In this document: positions 4,957 through 5,973 of the stretch, piece by piece
How the letters are laid out: every line of letters begins with the position of its first letter
Numbering within the stretch: the first letter of the stretch is position 1
Source: Thermoprotei archaeon
GTDB lineage: Archaea > Thermoproteota > Thermoprotei_A > Sulfolobales > NBVN01
NCBI GenBank assembly: GCA_003661745.1
Contig: QMWS01000052.1
Span: 1-5,973, forward strand
Length of the DNA stretch: 5,973 nucleotides
Direction: 5' to 3'
Position numbers and translations under genes: made by a program
The notes under the pieces: generated by a model
Seen by the model: only the letters and a program-made list of their open reading frames with translations
Databases searched by the model: none
Told to the model about the DNA's origin: nothing

Positions 4957-5412
4957 TTAAGCTGTGCATCTGTCGGGTACGTAGCGAAATCTCAACGACT
5001 TGAGCGCGCTGTAGACTCTTTCCTTAAACGTATCGATCTCGTTAGGAAAAATACCTTTCGACATAGCTATTTTCTTTACTTCCTCCTCTACTAAGTTATA
5101 GTTTTTGTATTTTTCATTGAGTTCACGCCAATTAATACCGGAGAGAGCCTTTGCAATGCGGTCATTATATGGTAGGATTCCCTTGAGCATTAGGAATGAT
5201 ATTACTGGATACCCAATGTAGCGCCTATGAATAGTGCCGTTGTCGGTGCTGCATGCTTCCTTAGATTTTAAGTCAACATAAACGATGTAAGAGCGTGAGC
5301 CATCCGAAGACTTAACTTCTGCTTTATTATCACTTACGACAGTTATTCTTCCATCAGCTACAGCAGCTGCTCCCTCCAGCACCTTTATTTTAGGCGGCAT
5401 ACGTAAAAACAT
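4957..5412 (-). CDS. Uncharacterised 151-residue protein with a degenerate SWIM-like stretch
   Basis: I do not have a named function for this protein. The N-terminal half (residues 8-80) reads as strands and a short helix: KVLEGAAAVADGRITVVSD, then a S-D-G-S-R-S-Y-I-V-Y-V strand and KEACSTDNGTIHRRYIGYPVISFLMLKGIL. The order strand-strand-C-x-(C)-D-N-G...helix recalls a SWIM zinc finger (CxC...CxH), but three of the four metal ligands appear to be missing. The rest (82-150) is helical and charged, including INWRELNEKYKNY. The start is set at ATG 5412: GAGGT/AGGA lies just upstream, and the longer ATG at 5451 falls inside the likely TATA box. ATG 5400 is the other option. It is 118 nt downstream of gcvH on the same strand, with a T-tract and its own promoter between, so probably a separate unit. 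The SWIM reading is inference. Confidence 0.75.
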   Translation of the reverse strand: MFLRMPPKIKVLEGAAAVADGRITVVSDNKAEVKSSDGSRSYIVYVDLKSKEACSTDNGTIHRRYIGYPVISFLMLKGILPYNDRIAKALSGINWRELNEKYKNYNLVEEEVKKIAMSKGIFPNEIDTFKERVYSALKSLRFRYVPDRCTA

Positions 5413-5448
5413 AATGTATCCTACCTCTAGTTTATTTTTGTATAACTG

Positions 5449-5458
5449 CATATATACT
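5449..5458 (-). promoter_or_regulatory. Putative TATA box of the 151-residue gene
   Basis: AGTATATATG on the minus strand is centred about 42 nt before ATG 5412, predicting a start of transcription near 5428, just before the GAGGT ribosome site (5427-5423). This argues against translation from the ATG at 5451, which sits within the element. Confidence 0.42.
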
Positions 5459-5491
5459 ATACTGCTAACATGGTTGGTGTTATCAGTAGAT

Positions 5492-5496
5492 AAAAA
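5492..5496 (-). terminator. Possible U-tract terminator of gcvH
   Basis: GAGTTTTTATC on the minus strand, about 35 nt after the gcvH stop and upstream of the next gene's promoter, fits a short archaeal U-tract stop. No hairpin of note precedes it. Confidence 0.35.
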
Positions 5497-5530
5497 CTCT
5501 GCTTGAAGTTGCTTACTTAACCAAATTGCT

Positions 5531-5959
5531 CTACTCTTCCTTGCTTTTAATGTGTTCGGCGTATTCCTCTGGGCTCAATAACTTATCCTTAGGCAGCGAA
5601 CCCGCCATTTCAATCTTTGCTATCCACCCGTCCCCGTATGGGTCTTTATTTATTAAGTCAGGATTATCGCGGAGGTTCTCATTCACCTCAACTAACTTAC
5701 CGTCAACAGGGCTGTATACGTCCGCTATAGTCTTGACTGACTCAAGCACAGCTATAGACTCGCCTGCTTTTACCTCAGTCCCTGGTTCTGTTAATTCAAC
5801 ATTGACTATGTATCTGAGCTTTTTCTGCGCGTAATCTGTTATACCTATGGTTACTAAGTTATCTTCTACCTTAATCCACTCGTCTGTCTCCGTGTACAGA
5901 AGCCCGGCCTTGATTAGGTATTCACCTATTTTTGTTTTAACTTTGATATCTTGACTCAT
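5531..5959 (-). CDS. gcvH: Glycine cleavage system H protein (lipoyl carrier)
   Basis: GcvH carries the aminomethyl group on a lipoyl arm between the P, T and L proteins of the glycine cleavage system. The 142-residue length is in the family range. Visible signatures are YTETDEWIKVEDNLVTIGITDYAQKKL (22-48), the lipoylation site ESVKTIADVYSPVDG with lipoyl lysine K76, and NPDLINKDPYGDGWIAKI (99-116). The usual L-G-D at the end of the ITDYAQ segment is L-R-Y here, and Asp replaces the His of the common EHEW; the lipoyl site is intact, so I expect function. ATG 5959 is supported by GGGTG 6 nt upstream. The gene is complete, but its promoter and upstream neighbours are outside the window, so linkage to other gcv or lipoate genes cannot be judged. 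Related lipoate-binding proteins of sulfur-oxidising sHdr systems resemble GcvH; the match here is better to true GcvH. Confidence 0.94.
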   Translation of the reverse strand: MSQDIKVKTKIGEYLIKAGLLYTETDEWIKVEDNLVTIGITDYAQKKLRYIVNVELTEPGTEVKAGESIAVLESVKTIADVYSPVDGKLVEVNENLRDNPDLINKDPYGDGWIAKIEMAGSLPKDKLLSPEEYAEHIKSKEE

Positions 5960-5973
5960 TCTTTACACCCTAG

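Noticed and set aside
5413..5451. Longer N terminus (13 extra residues from ATG 5451) for the 151-residue protein.
   Set aside because: The ATG is within the TATA element, has no ribosome site, and a better-placed GAGGT/AGGA serves ATG 5412.
5526..5834. Plus-strand 102-residue frame opposite gcvH.
   Set aside because: It is antisense to an intact GcvH with its lipoyl site; composition is typical of a shadow frame.

Overview
The window looks like part of a thermophilic crenarchaeal (Thermoproteota) chromosome. The evidence is an archaeal/vacuolar-type ATP synthase operon, an archaeal PCNA, an archaeal-type Fe-S primase large subunit, an Lrp/AsnC regulator, heavy use of AGG/AGA and ATA codons, frequent TTG/GTG starts, TATA-type promoters and short U-tract stops. 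I cannot assign genus or order with confidence. There is no sign of phage, insertion sequences or CRISPR; it reads as core genome.

Layout, left to right. Minus strand 1-1358: the start of an A-type ATP synthase operon, with peripheral-stalk subunit H (TTG start) followed 3 nt later by the stator subunit I, which is cut by the window edge just before its membrane domain. The divergent intergenic region 1359-1509 holds the atpH promoter, the pcnA promoter and, on the minus strand, what appears to be an unannotated C/D box guide sRNA (about 1401-1460). Plus strand 1510-3276: pcnA, then an Lrp/AsnC regulator, then an unrecognised 172-residue protein whose ATG overlaps the regulator's stop (ATGA). 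Minus strand 3209-4357: priL, whose 3' end runs 68 bp into the convergent 172-residue gene. Minus strand 4496-5412: two small unrecognised crenarchaeal-looking genes (138 and 151 residues). Minus strand 5531-5959: glycine cleavage H protein (gcvH), complete, ending a few bases inside the right edge.

The genes fall into three themes: energy (ATP synthase stalk and stator), replication (sliding clamp, primase large subunit) and one-carbon/lipoyl metabolism (GcvH), plus a regulator and three proteins of unknown function. The most interesting item is the C/D sRNA. Boxes C, D' and D match consensus, box C' has one mismatch, and the C'-D spacer is exactly 12 nt. Its D guide is complementary over 12 nt to an anticodon stem-loop of the form seen in archaeal tRNA-Val(CAC). 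The N+5 rule places the predicted 2'-O-methylation on wobble base C34. The pcnA and lrp promoters also share an identical 11-mer at nearly the same distance from their starts.
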